In this document: piece by piece, positions 28,501 to 36,479 of the stretch
Numbering within the stretch: position 1 is the stretch's first letter
Layout of the letters: each line of letters opens with the position of its first letter
Assembly: GCF_003688855.1 (NCBI RefSeq)
Contig: NZ_REFW01000002.1
Coordinates: forward strand, 496,001 to 560,000
Length of the DNA stretch: 64,000 bases
Reading direction: 5' to 3'
From: Tessaracoccus antarcticus
Lineage (GTDB): Bacteria; Actinomycetota; Actinomycetes; Propionibacteriales; Propionibacteriaceae
The notes under the pieces: generated by a model
The model's input: only the letters and a program-made list of their open reading frames with translations
Databases searched by the model: none
What the model was told of the DNA's origin: nothing
Position numbers and translations under genes: made by a program

Positions 28501-28606
28501 GGAGGACCTGGACATTCGAACAGCGCGTTTGGGGCTGCTTGCACGGATTCTTTACTCTGCGCCCTCAGGCCTCGACTGGTCCGCAGTGGATGCCCTAGTC
28601 AGCTGA
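25553..28606 (+). CDS. glyQS: Glycyl-tRNA synthetase, fused alpha and beta chains
   Basis: 1017 residues. Residues about 1-290 are the class II catalytic alpha chain (GlyQ), with CLTWQPFNTEVGAGTMNP, LRVLGPEPW and GLGWEVWLDGMEITQFTYF. From about residue 320 to the end is the beta chain (GlyS), with EIGVEELPPHVLP, RPASKVLGDLI, NMRWNDP and the C-terminal domain SNDPFGLRR-like (SSDPFGLRRAALGV). It charges tRNA-Gly with glycine. Most actinobacteria are known for the unrelated single-chain alpha-2 glycyl-tRNA synthetase; a fused alpha-beta enzyme is known from Chlamydia and plant organelles. GTG 25553 (VLTMQEAL) or ATG 25562 is the start. A hairpin terminator follows. Confidence 0.95.
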   Translation: MLTMQEALRTLSDYWTSRGCLTWQPFNTEVGAGTMNPATVLRVLGPEPWDVAYVEPSVRPDDSRYGLNPNRLQTHTQFQVILKPEPGDPQELYLGSLEALGIDLDAHDVRFVEDNWAQPAIGAWGLGWEVWLDGMEITQFTYFQQVGGQDLDPIPVELTYGMERILMAQQGVTHFKDIVYSRKPDGTIITYGEAFGQQEYEMSRYYLDDADVSVNQTLYEAFVAEATRMVEARLPVPAHQFILKSSHAFNVLDARGAISTTERAKAFGTMRRLMRQTAELWVERREELGFPLMKEGVVEGEALAEPISVDVPADAPAATFVLEIGVEELPPHVLPHTIDAVRAAVTAGLGASNLDHGDITVEGTPRRVFVVVDDVAAREPDSQTLRKGPKWSAAFDGDGNPTKPLQGFMRGQGVTVDQVIKAEVGGNEHACVAIDTPGRPASKVLGDLIESTVTGLRAEKNMRWNDPALSFSRAVRWLLALWGDTVVPARVSDVVAGRTTYLQRSTASSQGAGALGDGTPVGHHDVATATDYLPLLRSGRIEAFTDQRRARIVEQAVALAARAGGVVDVEGNAELLDEITNLVEDPRGILGDFDERYLELPDRILVSVMAKHQRYLPVRSVDGALMPHFITMANGACDDVVVAGGNESVLRARYEDALFFWNQDLEATSAEHFIPGLEKLTFENRLGSVGLRARRIADVSQALADLVSLDETQRQTLVRAGVLAKFDLSTSLVKEMTSLAGFVAREYASRMGETAEVADSLYEMEQPHTTADEVPASTPGALLALADRYDLLAAMFGLGARPSGSSDPFGLRRAALGVVRILRERAELAGLTIRDGLEAAASRLREQGVDCTDKTMDAAEEFIIGRFAQLQRDEGRSAELVAAVSPSAARPGIADAHARSLQAVAADPGFRALVEGIVRISRIVPAGTRPDYEPALLSEPAEVALSDVVSGFAPASDVEDFARRGEALVAPVAAFFDETLVMAEDLDIRTARLGLLARILYSAPSGLDWSAVDALVS

Positions 28607-28621
28607 CGTTTCCGCGTGGTG

Positions 28622-28660
28622 GGTCACAGCTCTCCATGGGCTGTGACCGCCTCCGGAGGC
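28622..28660 (+). terminator. Tandem hairpins after glyQS
   Basis: GGTCACAGC (28622-28630) pairs perfectly with GCTGTGACC (28640-28648), and is followed at once by the 12-bp palindrome GCCTCCGGAGGC (28649-28660). It lies 15 bp after the glyQS stop codon and probably ends that transcript. Confidence 0.7.
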
Positions 28661-28780
28661 GACGTCTCCGTTACCGTTTCGTGACCAGGAAATCGCCCAA
28701 ACCTCACCCCATCGGGTAGGTTTTGTCGCTGTACCCGTCCGCTCGTGGTGGGACTTGCGTGCTTCGCCCGTCGTGGCGTC

Positions 28781-28811
28781 CGCGGTCCCGGGGCCTTCTG
28801 CCCCAACCGCG
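28781..28811 (+). promoter_or_regulatory. Structured leader of the betaine transporter operon; rest of the 28607-28954 gap
   Basis: The 348-bp gap before proV holds no supported gene. Apart from the glyQS hairpins it contains a two-part stem, CGCGGT...GGGGC (28781-28794) against GCCCC-A-ACCGCG (28800-28811), in the probable 5' leader. I do not recognise a riboswitch class. Confidence 0.35.
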
Positions 28812-28954
28812 TCAGTGGGCAACATGCACGTCGCGCTGGTTTGCTGCGACATGTTCCCGGTGCTGTGTGTGGGGCCGACATCCGGCCAGTTCCCGCAGTC
28901 TTGTCGGACAACGAACACGTGCATGCCCAGACGAAACGACCCGCAAGGAGTCAC

Positions 28955-30247
28955 GTGGCCGCGATCAATGCGGAAGGCCTGTACAAGGTCTTCGGAAAAC
29001 GCCCCAAGCGTGGGGTGGCAGAACTGGAACGAGGCAAGACCCGTGAGGACCTGCAGAAGCAGGGCCTGACAGCGGCTGTCATCGATGCATCATTCACCGT
29101 GGATCCGGGTGAAATCTTCGTTGTCATGGGGCTCTCGGGCTCAGGCAAGTCGACGCTGATCCGCATGATCAATGGGCTGTTCGAGCCCACGGCCGGCACG
29201 GTCACCATCGCCGACCAGCTCATCACGGACGTGTCCCCCGAGAAGCTTCGCGCCGTGCGCCGCGAGAAGATCAGCATGGTCTTTCAGCACTTCGCCCTGC
29301 TGCCGCACCGCACGGTCGGCGAGAACGCCGCCTACGGGCTCCAGATCCAGGGTCTCAACAAGGCCGACCGCGAGAAGGCCGCCAACAAGGCACTCGACGA
29401 AGTTGGACTTGGTGGCTGGGGTGGTCACCTCCCCGGCCAGCTTTCCGGTGGCATGCAGCAGCGCGTCGGCCTGGCCCGCGCACTGGCTGCAGGCACCGAC
29501 ATCATGCTCATGGACGAGGCGTTCAGCGCCCTCGACCCCCTCATTCGCCGCGGCATGCAGGACCAGCTCATCGAGCTGCAGCAGCGCCTTGAGAAGACCA
29601 TCTTGTTCATCACGCACGACCTCAACGAGGCCATGCGCCTCGGGGACCGCATCGCCATGATGCGTGACGGCCGGATCGAGCAGATCGGGACCGCCGAGCA
29701 GATCCTCAACGAGCCCAAGAACAACTACGTGGCCAGCTTCATCCAGGACGTCGACCGTACGCGTGTCCTGACTGCTGCCAACGTGATGGAGCCCGCTCAG
29801 GGCGTCATCGGCGCCGGCAGCGGACCGCAAACTGCGCACAAGGTCATGCGCGAGGGCCAGCACAACTGGATCCTCGTCCAGAACCGCGACCGCACCCCTG
29901 CAGGCATCCTCTGGGAACCCGACGTGGCCGAGGCGGTTCGCACCGGACGCAAGGACCTTCCGTGGTCGCCCGTGCACGAGATGCCCACCGTGGCCCAGGA
30001 CACATCACTGGCGGACCTGTTCGCCGTGTCAGCGCAGCACCTGAACCCGATCGTCGTCCTGGATGAGAACGGGCGAACCGTGGGCGTCATTCCCCGGGTG
30101 ACCCTGCTGGCGGCCGCCGCCAACAACGGTCAGGGTGCCGACATGCCGGAGTCCTGGGGTTCACCTGATTCCCCCCTCAACGACGGCGAGTCCATGGCCG
30201 ACTCCGCCACACCCGATGTGCCGCACGTCATGGAAGGCGCGAAGTAA
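28955..30247 (+). CDS. proV: Glycine betaine/proline ABC transporter ATP-binding protein
   Basis: 430 residues, ProV/OpuAA family. ATPase landmarks: Walker A GLSGSGKST, a Q-loop in MVFQHFALLPHR, the signature LSGGMQQRVG and Walker B IMLMDEAFSALDP. The long insertion before Walker A (GKTREDLQKQG) is typical of this subfamily, and the C-terminal part (from about 280) holds CBS-like repeats that sense ionic strength in OpuA. The GTG at 28955 has AAGGAG five bases upstream; the longer in-frame extension is discarded. TAA overlaps the permease ATG (TAATG). It drives osmoprotectant uptake at the membrane. Confidence 0.95.
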   Translation: MAAINAEGLYKVFGKRPKRGVAELERGKTREDLQKQGLTAAVIDASFTVDPGEIFVVMGLSGSGKSTLIRMINGLFEPTAGTVTIADQLITDVSPEKLRAVRREKISMVFQHFALLPHRTVGENAAYGLQIQGLNKADREKAANKALDEVGLGGWGGHLPGQLSGGMQQRVGLARALAAGTDIMLMDEAFSALDPLIRRGMQDQLIELQQRLEKTILFITHDLNEAMRLGDRIAMMRDGRIEQIGTAEQILNEPKNNYVASFIQDVDRTRVLTAANVMEPAQGVIGAGSGPQTAHKVMREGQHNWILVQNRDRTPAGILWEPDVAEAVRTGRKDLPWSPVHEMPTVAQDTSLADLFAVSAQHLNPIVVLDENGRTVGVIPRVTLLAAAANNGQGADMPESWGSPDSPLNDGESMADSATPDVPHVMEGAK

Positions 30248-31143
30248 TGGACTTTCCCCGCATACCCATCGGTGACTGGGTGGCCACCGGCATCGACTGG
30301 CTCACCATCAATGCTGATTTCTTCTTCGACTTCCTCAGCACCATCATGAAGTTCCTCGTCGAGGGCCTCTCCGACGTCCTGATCGCCGTGCCGTGGCCCG
30401 TCATGGTGCTGGTGCTCGCGGCGCTGGGCTGGGTTCTGCGCTCCGTGCGCTTCGCCGCCCTCTCGCTCGTCGGCTTCCTGTTGATCGTCGGGATGAACCA
30501 GTGGGACAACGCCATGCTGACGCTGTCCATGGTGCTCATCGCCACGCTGCTCGCCGTGATCGTGGCCATCCCCCTGGGGATCGCCGCTGCCCAGTCGGAC
30601 AGCGTCAGCGCCGCCGTGAAGCCCATTTTGGACTTCATGCAGACGATGCCCGCCTTCGTGTACCTGATCCCCGCCGTCACCTTCTTCAGCATCGGCGTCG
30701 TCCCGGGTCTGTTCTCCACGATCATCTTCGCGCTGCCTCCGGGCGTCCGCATGACTGAACTCGGTATCCGGGGCGTGGCGGAGGAAACGGTCGAGGCCGG
30801 TCAGGCATTCGGCGCCAAGCGCAGCGAGATCCTGTTCGGGATCCAGCTTCCCCTGGCAGTCCCCACCATCATGGCTGGCATCAACCAGGTCATCATGCTC
30901 GCCCTGTCCATGGCGGTCATCGCCGGCATCGTGGGCGCTGACGGCCTCGGCAAGGAGGTCGTCTCCTCGATCTCCACACTGAATTTGGCAAAGGGTGTCG
31001 AAGCAGGCCTGTCCGTCGTGTTCCTCGCGATCTTCCTGGACCGCTTCACCGGAGCGCTGGGGGACAAGAAAGCACGCGGCAAGTCCTCGCTGCTTGCGCT
31101 CGCCAGGAAGGCCCGCTCGTCGGAGCCGGTCACCGCGGCCTGA
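30247..31143 (+). CDS. proW: Glycine betaine ABC transporter permease
   Basis: 298 residues with six or seven hydrophobic helices. The BPD-transporter inner-membrane motif EAGQAFGAKRSEILFGIQLPLAVPTIMAG, which contacts the ATPase, is clear near residue 180-210. The start ATG overlaps the proV stop by one base. The first 40 residues are an amphipathic or single-helix lead typical of ProW/OpuAB. It forms the pore with ProV. The binding protein follows after 96 bp. Confidence 0.94.
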   Translation: MDFPRIPIGDWVATGIDWLTINADFFFDFLSTIMKFLVEGLSDVLIAVPWPVMVLVLAALGWVLRSVRFAALSLVGFLLIVGMNQWDNAMLTLSMVLIATLLAVIVAIPLGIAAAQSDSVSAAVKPILDFMQTMPAFVYLIPAVTFFSIGVVPGLFSTIIFALPPGVRMTELGIRGVAEETVEAGQAFGAKRSEILFGIQLPLAVPTIMAGINQVIMLALSMAVIAGIVGADGLGKEVVSSISTLNLAKGVEAGLSVVFLAIFLDRFTGALGDKKARGKSSLLALARKARSSEPVTAA

Positions 31144-31239
31144 GCCACACACATCCGACCATCGGCGCGTCCAGCACCACCGGGCGCCGCCACGAAAGAA
31201 AAGCTGCCACACGGGTGGCGACGTAGGAAAGGAATCACC

Positions 31240-32151
31240 ATGAAGATCTCCCACAAGATTGGCGCCGCACTGAGCGCAGCCGTCCTCGGACTCTCCCTGG
31301 CCGCATGCGGTACCGACGACCCCACCACTGGCAACACCGGCGACACCGGTGCCAAGGACATGGGCACCATCACCCTGGGTTTTGTCCCCTCGTGGACCGA
31401 CGGTCTGAGCACCGCGTACCTGCTGGACAACCAGCTCACCGAGATGGGCTACACCGTCAAGATGGAGACCATCAGCGAAGCCGCCCTGATCTACCAGGCT
31501 GTGACCACGGGTGACGTCGACATGTACCCGTCCGCATGGCCCGAGGTCACGCACGCTTCCTACATGGAGAAGTACGGCGAGAAGATCGACGACCTCGGCA
31601 CCTACTACGACAACGCCAAGCTGACCTGGGCGGTGCCGGAGTACATGGACATCAACTCCATCGAGGAGCTGAAGGGCATGGGGGACACGTTCGACGGAAA
31701 GATCATCGGCATCGAGCCGAGCGCCGGTCTGACCGAGGCCAGCCAGGACAGGGTCCTCCCGCAGTACGAGCTGGGCGACGAGTTCGAGGTGGTCACGTCC
31801 TCCACCACCGCGATGCTCGCGGAGCTGAAGAAGGCCACCAGCACCGAGGCCCCCATCGTCGTCACCCTGTGGCGCCCGTTCTGGGCCAACGCAGAGTTCC
31901 CCGTGAAGGACCTCGAGGACCCCAAGGGTGCGCTCGGCGAGGCCGAGGGCCTGCACTTCCTGGGCACCAAGGGCTTTGCGGACGAGTTCCCCGAGGCTGC
32001 CGAGTGGATCGGCCAGCTCAAGCTGGACGACGACCAGTACGGCTCCCTTGAGGACATGGTTGTCAACGAGTACGGCGACGGCAAGGAGAAGGAAGCAGTT
32101 TCCGCATGGATCGAGAAGAACCCTGACGTTCTTCCCGCGCTGACGAGCTGA
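31240..32151 (+). CDS. Glycine betaine-binding lipoprotein
   Basis: 303 residues, OpuAC family. A type II signal peptide ends in the lipobox LSLAAC, so the mature protein begins at Cys near residue 23 and is lipid-anchored outside the membrane. After a short Thr/Gly linker the binding domain begins (GTITLGFVPSWTDGLSTAYLLDNQL). Aromatic residues such as W in SWTDG and WRPFWAN are the sort that cage the quaternary ammonium group. AGGAAAGGA lies upstream. Third gene of the betaine operon; a strong terminator follows. Confidence 0.94.
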   Translation: MKISHKIGAALSAAVLGLSLAACGTDDPTTGNTGDTGAKDMGTITLGFVPSWTDGLSTAYLLDNQLTEMGYTVKMETISEAALIYQAVTTGDVDMYPSAWPEVTHASYMEKYGEKIDDLGTYYDNAKLTWAVPEYMDINSIEELKGMGDTFDGKIIGIEPSAGLTEASQDRVLPQYELGDEFEVVTSSTTAMLAELKKATSTEAPIVVTLWRPFWANAEFPVKDLEDPKGALGEAEGLHFLGTKGFADEFPEAAEWIGQLKLDDDQYGSLEDMVVNEYGDGKEKEAVSAWIEKNPDVLPALTS

Positions 32152-32170
32152 ACCTTCGCTGAACCAGAAG

Positions 32171-32198
32171 CGCCCCGCCGAAATTCGGCGGGGCGTTT
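32171..32198. terminator. Strong intrinsic terminator
   Basis: CGCCCCGCCGAA (32171-32182) and TTCGGCGGGGCG (32184-32195) form a long GC stem followed by TTT. It sits between the betaine operon and the convergent end of the sulfur operon and can act for both. Confidence 0.88.
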
Positions 32199-32213
32199 CG
32201 TCGTCTCTGCCGG

Positions 32214-33548
32214 TCACACCCGACGGCCGGTGCCCGCAGTGAGGGGGCCCATGGTGGTGGTGCGCATCGGATCCGGCACCGTCTCCGCGTGGGCGGTGGC
32301 GCTCGGGTACCCGTTGGGTGCTGTGTGGTCGAGTTCCAGGGCTGCGACCGCCCCGACCACGATGATGGCCGGTGGACGCACTCCTGCTGCGGACGCCTCG
32401 CGGCCGACGCTGGCGAGAGTGGAACGCAGCGACGACTGGCGATCCGTGGTGCCCTCGACGATGACTGCTGCCGGTGTCTGAGGGGAAAGACCGCCCTTCA
32501 TGAGTTCGTCGGCGATCTCCGTGAGGTTCTTGACCCCCATGAGGATGACCAGTGTGAGCCCCGAAGTGGCTAGTGCCTGCCAGTTGACGTCACTGCGTTC
32601 ATGCCCCGGTGGAACGTGGCCACCGACGACGCAGAATCCCTGCGACAGCGTGCGGTGGGTCACGGGGATCCCGGCCAGTGCGGGGACGGCGACGGCCGAC
32701 GTCACGCCGGGGATGACGCGGACCGGCACCCCGGCCTCCGCGCACTCCAGCCACTCCTCGCCGCCCCGACCAAAAACGTAGTTGTCCCCACCCTTGAGAC
32801 GCACGACGCGCAGGTGCTGCCGCGCGCGGTCGATGAGCAGCCGGTTGATCTCCTCCTGCGGGGTGAAGGGGCCGTGGGGGACCTTCCCCACGTTGAGGAT
32901 CTCGGCGCCCTCGCGGGCCTCGGCCAGCAGTTCCACGGGTCCAAGGCGGTCGTGGATGATGACGTCGGCGCCCCGGATTGCTGCAAGCCCGGCGGAGGTC
33001 ATGAGACCGGGGTCGCCGGGCCCGCCGCCCACCAGAACAACCGTGCCGGGAGGGAACTCATCGTCGGACGGGGTGGAGGCGAGGGCCTTGACGACCGCTT
33101 CCCTCACCGTCCTGGAGCGTCGCGGGTCCCGCCTGCCGACGACGGCGACGGTGAGGTCGTCCACGTCCGCGGTGGCGGGGGTCCATGCACTGCCCAGATC
33201 CGCTGCGTCGGCCCGCACGCAGAACGTGCGTCGCACCTCGGAGCCGCTCGCCACCAGGGCGTTGGTGGCGGGGGAGTCGGTGGCGGCGATCACGTACCAG
33301 GCGCCGTCGAGGTCCTGGTCCCTGAACTCCCGTTCCTCCCATCGGAGGTGTCCACGGATGGCATGCTCACGCAGGATGTCGGTGATCTGCGGTGCGACGA
33401 CCCGCACGCGGGCCCCGACGTGGAGGAGCCTGGGGATCCGCCGTTGCGCGACGGCTCCGCCGCCGACGACGAGCACATCCCGGTCCTGCAGCAGCAGTCC
33501 GGACAGGTAGGCAGGGGAACCCTGCAACGACTCAGGTCGTGAGGCCAC
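32214..33548 (-). CDS. cysG: Siroheme synthase: precorrin-2 dehydrogenase and uroporphyrinogen-III methyltransferase
   Basis: 444 residues. Residues about 10-160 form the NAD-binding dehydrogenase (VLVVGGGAVAQRR), which oxidises precorrin-2 to sirohydrochlorin. Residues about 165-415 form the SAM-dependent methyltransferase: VVLVGGGPGDPGLMT, VRLKGGDNYVFGRGGEE, VIPGVTSA and GIPVTHR. It makes the siroheme prosthetic group for sulfite reductase, with the CbiX-type chelatase encoded in the same operon inserting iron. The GTG at 33548 has GAGGAG seven bases upstream and overlaps the end of korB by 17 bases. Last gene of the eight-gene operon. The C-terminal 30 residues are disordered. Confidence 0.94.
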   Translation of the reverse strand: MASRPESLQGSPAYLSGLLLQDRDVLVVGGGAVAQRRIPRLLHVGARVRVVAPQITDILREHAIRGHLRWEEREFRDQDLDGAWYVIAATDSPATNALVASGSEVRRTFCVRADAADLGSAWTPATADVDDLTVAVVGRRDPRRSRTVREAVVKALASTPSDDEFPPGTVVLVGGGPGDPGLMTSAGLAAIRGADVIIHDRLGPVELLAEAREGAEILNVGKVPHGPFTPQEEINRLLIDRARQHLRVVRLKGGDNYVFGRGGEEWLECAEAGVPVRVIPGVTSAVAVPALAGIPVTHRTLSQGFCVVGGHVPPGHERSDVNWQALATSGLTLVILMGVKNLTEIADELMKGGLSPQTPAAVIVEGTTDRQSSLRSTLASVGREASAAGVRPPAIIVVGAVAALELDHTAPNGYPSATAHAETVPDPMRTTTMGPLTAGTGRRV

Positions 33549-34632
33549 GGTGCAACTCCTCGGGATGGGCTGTGGGGGTGGCCGGTGTGCTCCACGTGTC
33601 GTGGCCTGTGACCAAACTCTGCAGGTCGCGGATGCGGTTCTCAGCAGTGGGCATGTGGACCTGCGCCCGGGCCTCGTCGTCGTGGACCGGGCGGTCGACG
33701 GCCCGGAAGATCCCGATGGGTGACTGGGTGAGGCCGTGGGTGTCGGTGAGGGAGGCCACTGCCATGGCTTGGGCCACGTCGTCGGAGGCCTCGTCGTGGA
33801 TCACGACCTGACGCTCGCCCACCGCACCGGCCGCCACCACGCTCAATCGTCCGGAGTCGGGGTCGCGGACGACGGTCCTCGTCCCGCCTGCGAAGACGAT
33901 CGGCTCCCCGTGCCTGAGTGGGATGATGGCCGGTGAGTCGGGCTCCTTGAGGCCGTCGAACACCCCGTCGTTGAAGATGGGGCAGTTCTGGTAGATCTCC
34001 ACGAGCGAGGCGCCGCGGTGTTGTACAGCGCGGGTCATGACGTCGGTGAGGTGCGCCCGGTCCGAGTCCAGGGATCGCGCCACGAACGTGGCTTCGGCGC
34101 CCAGCGCCAGCTTGACGGGGTTGAACGGGTGGTCCACCGATCCAATGGGCGAGGACTTGGTCACCATTCCCGTTTCCGAGGTGGGTGAGGGCTGGCCTTT
34201 CGTCAGGCCGTAGATCCTGTTGTTGAACAGCAGGATGGTGATGTTGGTGTTGCGGCGCAGGGCATGGATGAGGTGGTTGCCGCCGATGGAGAGGGCATCA
34301 CCGTCGCCGGTCACCACCCAGACCGCGAGGTCGGGGCGGGTCAGGGCCAGCCCGGTGGCGATGGACGGCGCCCGACCGTGGATGGAGTGCAGGCCGTAGG
34401 TGTCCATGTAGTACGGGAACCGCGAGCTGCATCCGATGCCGGAGACGATGACGGTGTTCTCACGGCGAATGCCGAGCTTCGGCATGAGTGTCTGGAACGC
34501 AGCCAGCACGGCGTAATCACCGCAACCGGGGCACCAGCGCACCTCCTGGTCGGAGACGAACTCCTTGCGGTTCGTGGGTGTGAGGGACAGCGGCACGCGC
34601 GCCAGTCCGGGGCTGGGGTGGGTGGCGGTCAT
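33532..34632 (-). CDS. korB: 2-oxoacid:ferredoxin oxidoreductase, beta subunit
   Basis: 366 residues. It binds thiamine diphosphate (GDGDALSIGGNHLIHALRRN and the following NNRIYGLT) and has the N-terminal iron-sulfur motif RWCPGCGDY. With KorA it decarboxylates 2-oxoglutarate or another 2-oxoacid to the acyl-CoA, passing electrons to ferredoxin. Its ATG overlaps the korA stop (ATGA). It lies inside the sulfate-reduction operon, between the siroheme genes. Ferredoxin-dependent sulfite reductase needs six electrons, so a supply role is plausible (inference). Substrate specificity cannot be read from the sequence. Confidence 0.92.
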   Translation of the reverse strand: MTATHPSPGLARVPLSLTPTNRKEFVSDQEVRWCPGCGDYAVLAAFQTLMPKLGIRRENTVIVSGIGCSSRFPYYMDTYGLHSIHGRAPSIATGLALTRPDLAVWVVTGDGDALSIGGNHLIHALRRNTNITILLFNNRIYGLTKGQPSPTSETGMVTKSSPIGSVDHPFNPVKLALGAEATFVARSLDSDRAHLTDVMTRAVQHRGASLVEIYQNCPIFNDGVFDGLKEPDSPAIIPLRHGEPIVFAGGTRTVVRDPDSGRLSVVAAGAVGERQVVIHDEASDDVAQAMAVASLTDTHGLTQSPIGIFRAVDRPVHDDEARAQVHMPTAENRIRDLQSLVTGHDTWSTPATPTAHPEELHRGLTT

Positions 34633-36479
34633 GGGGTGTCCTTCCCGTCAATGATGGCTGTGAGGTCGGCTTCGAACTCTGAGGGGGAGATCGGCAGTCC
34701 CCGCACCCGGCTGTAGCTCTCGACGTCGACGAGGTACTTCGCCCGCAGCAGCAACGCCAGCTGGCCCAGATTCATCTCCGGTGCGATGACGCGGTTGTAG
34801 CGGCGCAGGACGTCACCCAGGTTGGAGGGGAACGGGTTGAGGTGGCGCAGGTGAACGGTCGCCACCCTGCGGCCCTGACGTCGGACCCGTCGGGCTGTGG
34901 CACCGATGGGCCCCCACGTGGACCCCCATCCGATGACGAGCACGTCGGCCTCACCGGAGGGGTCGTCCACGACGAGGTCGGGGATGCTGCGGGCGATGCC
35001 GTCCACTTTTGCCTGGCGAAGTTTCACCATGTGTTCGTGGTTGGCCGGGTCGTAGGAGACGTTGCCGGTGCCGTCCGCCTTCTCGATCCCGCCGATGCGG
35101 TTCTCCAGTCCGGGTGTGCCCGGCACGGCGAGAGAGCGTGCGAGGTTTTCGTCCCGCAGGTAGGGCAGGAACCTGCCGTCGGGGGTGTTGGGTGCCGTGG
35201 CGAAGTTCGCGTCGATGGCGGGCAGGGCGGCGATGTCGGGGACGCTCCAGGGTTCGGATCCGTTGGCGAGGTAACCGTCGCTCAGCACGATCACAGGTGT
35301 CCGGTAGGTCAGGGCGATGCGGGTGGCCTCCACTGCGACGTCGAAGCAGTCGCCCGCGGATCTCGCAGCCAGGATCGGTGCGGGTGCCTCGCCGTGGCGG
35401 CCGAAGAAGGACTGCAACAGGTCCGCCTGTTCGGTCTTGGTGGGCATACCCGTGGAGGGTCCGGCGCGCTGCACGTCCACGATCACCAGCGGCTGCTCCA
35501 GCATGAGTGCCAACGAGATGAACTCACTCTTGAGTGCCATGCCCGGCCCCGACGTCACGGTGACGCCCAGGTGTCCGGCGTAGGAGGCGCCCAGGGCGGC
35601 GCCGATGGCGGCGATCTCGTCCTCGGCCTGGAACGTCAGGACACCGTGGTTCTTGTGGCGCGACAGTTCGTGGAGCACGTCCGAGGCCGGCGTGATGGGG
35701 TAGGCGCCGAGGAACAGGGGAAGGTTCGCCGTGGCTGCACCGGCCATGAGTCCGAGGGCCATGGCCCTGTTGCCGGTGATCTGGCGGTAGGTGCCGGGGG
35801 CAAGGGGCGCGGGCTTGACCTCGTAGCGGACGGTGAAGTCCTCCGTGGTCTCCCCGTAGTGGTAGCCGGCGAGGTAGGCGGCACGGTTCGCGTCCCGGAT
35901 GGCGGGCTGGGCCGCGAACTTCTTCTCCAGGAACTCGATGGTGGCTTCGAGGGGGCGTGAGTAGAGCCACGTCAGGACGCCGAGTGCCACCATGTTCTTC
36001 GATCGTGCCGCGTCCTTGCGGCCGAGACCGAACTCGGCGACGGCAGCCACGGACAGACCGGTGAGGTCGACGGCGTGGAGTTCGTGATCCTCCAGCGTCC
36101 CGTCGGTCAGGGGGTCGGAGTCGTAGCCGACCTTGGCGAGGTTGCGCTTCGTGAAGTCGTGGATGTCCACGATGAGCAGCCCGTCGCGCCGCAGGTCGGA
36201 GATGTTGGCCTTCAGCGACGCCGGGTTCATGGCCACCAGAACGTCTGGGCGGTCGCCGGGAGTGAGGATGTCGTCGCCGGCGAAGTGCAGTTGGAAACTT
36301 GACACACCCGCGATGGTGCCCTGTGGGGCGCGGATCTCGGCGGGGAAGTTGGGCAGGGTCGCAAAGTCGTTGCCGATGGCCGCGGCGTCCGCGGTGAACC
36401 GGTCGCCGGTCAACTGCATGCCGTCGCCGGAGTCGCCGGCGAAGCGGATGACGACGCGGTCCAGGGGGGTGGTGCTCAC
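34629..36479 (-). CDS. korA: 2-oxoacid:ferredoxin oxidoreductase, fused gamma-alpha subunit
   Basis: 616 residues. Residues about 1-190 are the gamma domain (RFAGDSGDGMQLTGDRF, PAEIRAPQGT, FQLHFAGDD). From about 215 to the end is the alpha, pyrimidine-binding domain (GNRAMALGLMAGAA, YPITPASDVLHELS, AEDEIAAIGAALGASYAG, TSGPGMALKSEF). This gamma-alpha fusion is the usual actinobacterial KorA. GTG start at 36479 overlaps the cbiX stop (GTGA). It works as a heterotetramer with KorB. Sitting between cbiX and korB in a sulfur operon is not its usual setting. Confidence 0.93.
   Translation of the reverse strand: MSTTPLDRVVIRFAGDSGDGMQLTGDRFTADAAAIGNDFATLPNFPAEIRAPQGTIAGVSSFQLHFAGDDILTPGDRPDVLVAMNPASLKANISDLRRDGLLIVDIHDFTKRNLAKVGYDSDPLTDGTLEDHELHAVDLTGLSVAAVAEFGLGRKDAARSKNMVALGVLTWLYSRPLEATIEFLEKKFAAQPAIRDANRAAYLAGYHYGETTEDFTVRYEVKPAPLAPGTYRQITGNRAMALGLMAGAATANLPLFLGAYPITPASDVLHELSRHKNHGVLTFQAEDEIAAIGAALGASYAGHLGVTVTSGPGMALKSEFISLALMLEQPLVIVDVQRAGPSTGMPTKTEQADLLQSFFGRHGEAPAPILAARSAGDCFDVAVEATRIALTYRTPVIVLSDGYLANGSEPWSVPDIAALPAIDANFATAPNTPDGRFLPYLRDENLARSLAVPGTPGLENRIGGIEKADGTGNVSYDPANHEHMVKLRQAKVDGIARSIPDLVVDDPSGEADVLVIGWGSTWGPIGATARRVRRQGRRVATVHLRHLNPFPSNLGDVLRRYNRVIAPEMNLGQLALLLRAKYLVDVESYSRVRGLPISPSEFEADLTAIIDGKDTP

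Noticed and set aside
28781-28811. A riboswitch before proV
   Set aside because: Only a simple bulged stem is visible; none of the known conserved riboswitch cores could be placed.
30130-32217. A 695-codon antisense frame across the betaine transporter genes
   Set aside because: It spans three well-recognised genes and their spacers, and the protein is acidic low-complexity sequence.
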